From assembly GCF_001598855.1 (NCBI RefSeq), contig NZ_BCZS01000013.1, positions 62,001 through 126,000 of the forward strand: a stretch of DNA of 64,000 nt. Reading direction: 5' to 3'. Positions 62,899 to 64,000 of this stretch are shown one piece after another (within the stretch, counting starts at the first letter, position 1; the number at the start of each line of letters is the position of its first letter). The position numbers and the translations under genes were made by a program. The DNA is from Pluralibacter gergoviae ATCC 33028 = NBRC 105706. GTDB taxonomy: Bacteria > Pseudomonadota > Gammaproteobacteria > Enterobacterales > Enterobacteriaceae. The notes beneath the pieces were generated by a model. The model saw only the letters and a list, made by a program, of their open reading frames with translations, was not told where the DNA came from and ran no database searches.

Positions 62899-63293
62899 AG
62901 ACGTAAATACCGGGGCGACAATTCCCCTTTATTCTCTATGTTAATTGTGCGGAGATTTAATGCTTTTGTTATATTCATCACAAATCTACATTTAGCCGCC
63001 AGAGCCCGTTTGCAACCGGGAAAAATAGTGGTATGTTTCCCCGGGTTGATATACAGGATTGCTACTGTCTGACAGGCAAAACCTAAGTCCTCCACGGCAT
63101 CGTTCGCCGTGGAGGACTTAGGTTTTTTTTTGCCCGTCGTTTATGTGGCACTTCTTTAGACGTATTTCATTCTCGTGAAAATACACTCCCGCGCGGCTGA
63201 TTATTTTCGCGACAGCATGCTATCGAATAAATACAGGTAATAACAATTGCCGCGGCTTCTCTTTGCCTGAAATACTCAAACACAGGTTTTACT
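62899..63293. other. Intergenic region before the porin
   Basis: 395 bp, AT-rich. Contains a very strong terminator (63078-63131), after which about 160 bp should hold the porin promoter. No ribosome-bound short gene is seen. Confidence 0.5.
63078..63131 (+). terminator. Exceptionally long perfect terminator hairpin
   Basis: Twenty-one-base perfect stem (63078-63098 with 63106-63126, starting AAAACCTAAGTCC) with a seven-base loop ATCGTTC, followed by a T-run. A-run on the left side makes it bidirectional. Ends the betT-DUF2254 unit. Confidence 0.9.
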
Positions 63294-64000
63294 ATGATGA
63301 AAAATAAAAATATCTGTACTGCGCTGTGCCTGTTTTCCTTAATGTCTGCCTCTCCTCTGACCCTGGCGCAGGAGGCGGAGTGGAATAATACCGTTCTGGG
63401 TTTTACGCCGCCGCCGGATCCTGTTCTGGGGGAAATGCTCGGCATTCGCAAAATTCTTAACGATAACGGATTCACCTACAACCTGGGTTATTTGCACGAG
63501 ATTTCCTGGAACGGCGGCGGCGGCTATAACCACGACTCGCACGTGGCCTATATTGACCAGTTTTCGCTGACCTTTAATCAGGACCTCGAGATGTGGACCG
63601 GGATCCCGGATGCGCGCATTGAGGGTAATATCGTTAACCGCAACCATGACGATGACCTCACCACCCGGCGCCTGCAGGACCCGAGGGTTAACTTCAACGA
63701 TCTTTCCCAGGAGAGCTGGGGCGGCGGCTCGGTAACGCGCCTCGGCTGGCTGACCTTTGCCCGCAGCTTCGACGATCGCCGCCTGACCTGGCGGGTCGGT
63801 TTGATGAACAAAGTGCAGACCTTCGACCAGATCATTCCCTGCGATTTCCAGCTGCTCTCTCAGTGCGGCGGTAAATCGGCCAACTCGCTGACCTGGAACA
63901 ACTGGCAGATCCATACCTGGGGCTCGGTGTGGGAATATAAGCTCACGCCGGTGGTCACCCTTAAGGGCGGCATCATGGAGCAGAACCCGAAAGCTGCGAC
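63294..64000 (+). CDS. OprB-like carbohydrate porin, 5' part
   Basis: The first 235 residues are present; the gene runs off the window. MMKNKNICTALCLFSLMSAS begins a signal peptide cleaved near LTLAQ|EAEW. The mature part alternates aromatic strands (FTYNLGYLHEISW, HVAYIDQFSLTFNQDLEMW, RLGWLTFARSFDDRRLTWRVGLM), the OprB/carbohydrate-selective porin pattern. A Cys pair (PCDFQLLSQC) may form a disulfide. Outer membrane beta barrel, sugar specificity unknown. Start could be either of the tandem ATGs. Confidence 0.8.
   Translation, partial: MMKNKNICTALCLFSLMSASPLTLAQEAEWNNTVLGFTPPPDPVLGEMLGIRKILNDNGFTYNLGYLHEISWNGGGGYNHDSHVAYIDQFSLTFNQDLEMWTGIPDARIEGNIVNRNHDDDLTTRRLQDPRVNFNDLSQESWGGGSVTRLGWLTFARSFDDRRLTWRVGLMNKVQTFDQIIPCDFQLLSQCGGKSANSLTWNNWQIHTWGSVWEYKLTPVVTLKGGIMEQNPKAA

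Overview
The window reads as a chromosomal segment of a GC-rich member of the Enterobacteriaceae. Gene order and protein sequences follow the Escherichia coli serA/gcv/lysS neighbourhood closely (yggE-argP-rpiA-serA-fau-ssrS-zapA-ygfB-pepP-ubiH-ubiI-gcvTHP-ygfF-bglA-yqfB-trhA-ygfZ-sdhE-cptA-fldB-xerD-dsbC-recJ-prfB-lysS-idi-actS-glyU). The third-position GC is higher than in E. coli. A Klebsiella/Cronobacter/Pluralibacter-like genus fits, but the sequence alone does not let me name one.

Layout. 1-18.4 kb is core backbone: pentose phosphate and serine synthesis, 6S RNA, the cell-division accessory ZapA, ubiquinone hydroxylases, the glycine cleavage operon with CTAAT boxes typical of GcvA control, and a 6-phospho-beta-glucosidase with an RpiR-type regulator. 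18.5-21.7 kb is a lower-GC insert relative to the E. coli order, with a fatty acid desaturase, an AzlCD exporter pair and an AraC regulator. 21.7-31.9 kb is backbone again, including prfB with its programmed frameshift.

31.9-42.2 kb is a 10.2-kb genomic island inserted in the 3' end of a tRNA-Gly(CCC) gene. It has a 21-bp direct repeat at each end (31992-32012 and 42192-42212) and a tyrosine recombinase next to the tRNA. Its cargo is a Shedu-like (DUF4263) nuclease, a NIPSNAP protein, a lipoprotein, three orphan membrane proteins, a serine recombinase with a res-like repeat region and a co-oriented DUF4062/deoxyribosyltransferase-like protein, an XRE regulator, a LexA-type box, and about 1 kb without genes that folds on paper into several strong helices (candidate structured RNA, about 37.5-38.3 kb). 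Just outside the right repeat are an inverted fragment resembling the tRNA D-arm and a two-gene STM2901/DUF1493-type pair.

43.7-64 kb is accessory metabolism in high-GC DNA: a LysR/PRISE-reductase pair, acetyltransferase, glutathione peroxidase, divergent lacI-lacZ without lacY, a UbiD/UbiX decarboxylase operon ending in a DUF554 membrane protein, a hexulose phosphate synthase/isomerase (RuMP, formaldehyde-fixing) operon, a nitronate monooxygenase, a BetT-type transporter with a DUF2254 protein, and the start of an OprB-like porin cut by the window end.

The strongest candidates for undescribed biology are the structured intergenic RNA and the recombinase/DUF4062 pair in the island. No CRISPR array, reverse transcriptase, transposase or rRNA was recognised. 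All homology statements rest on recognition of family sequence patterns, not on searches.
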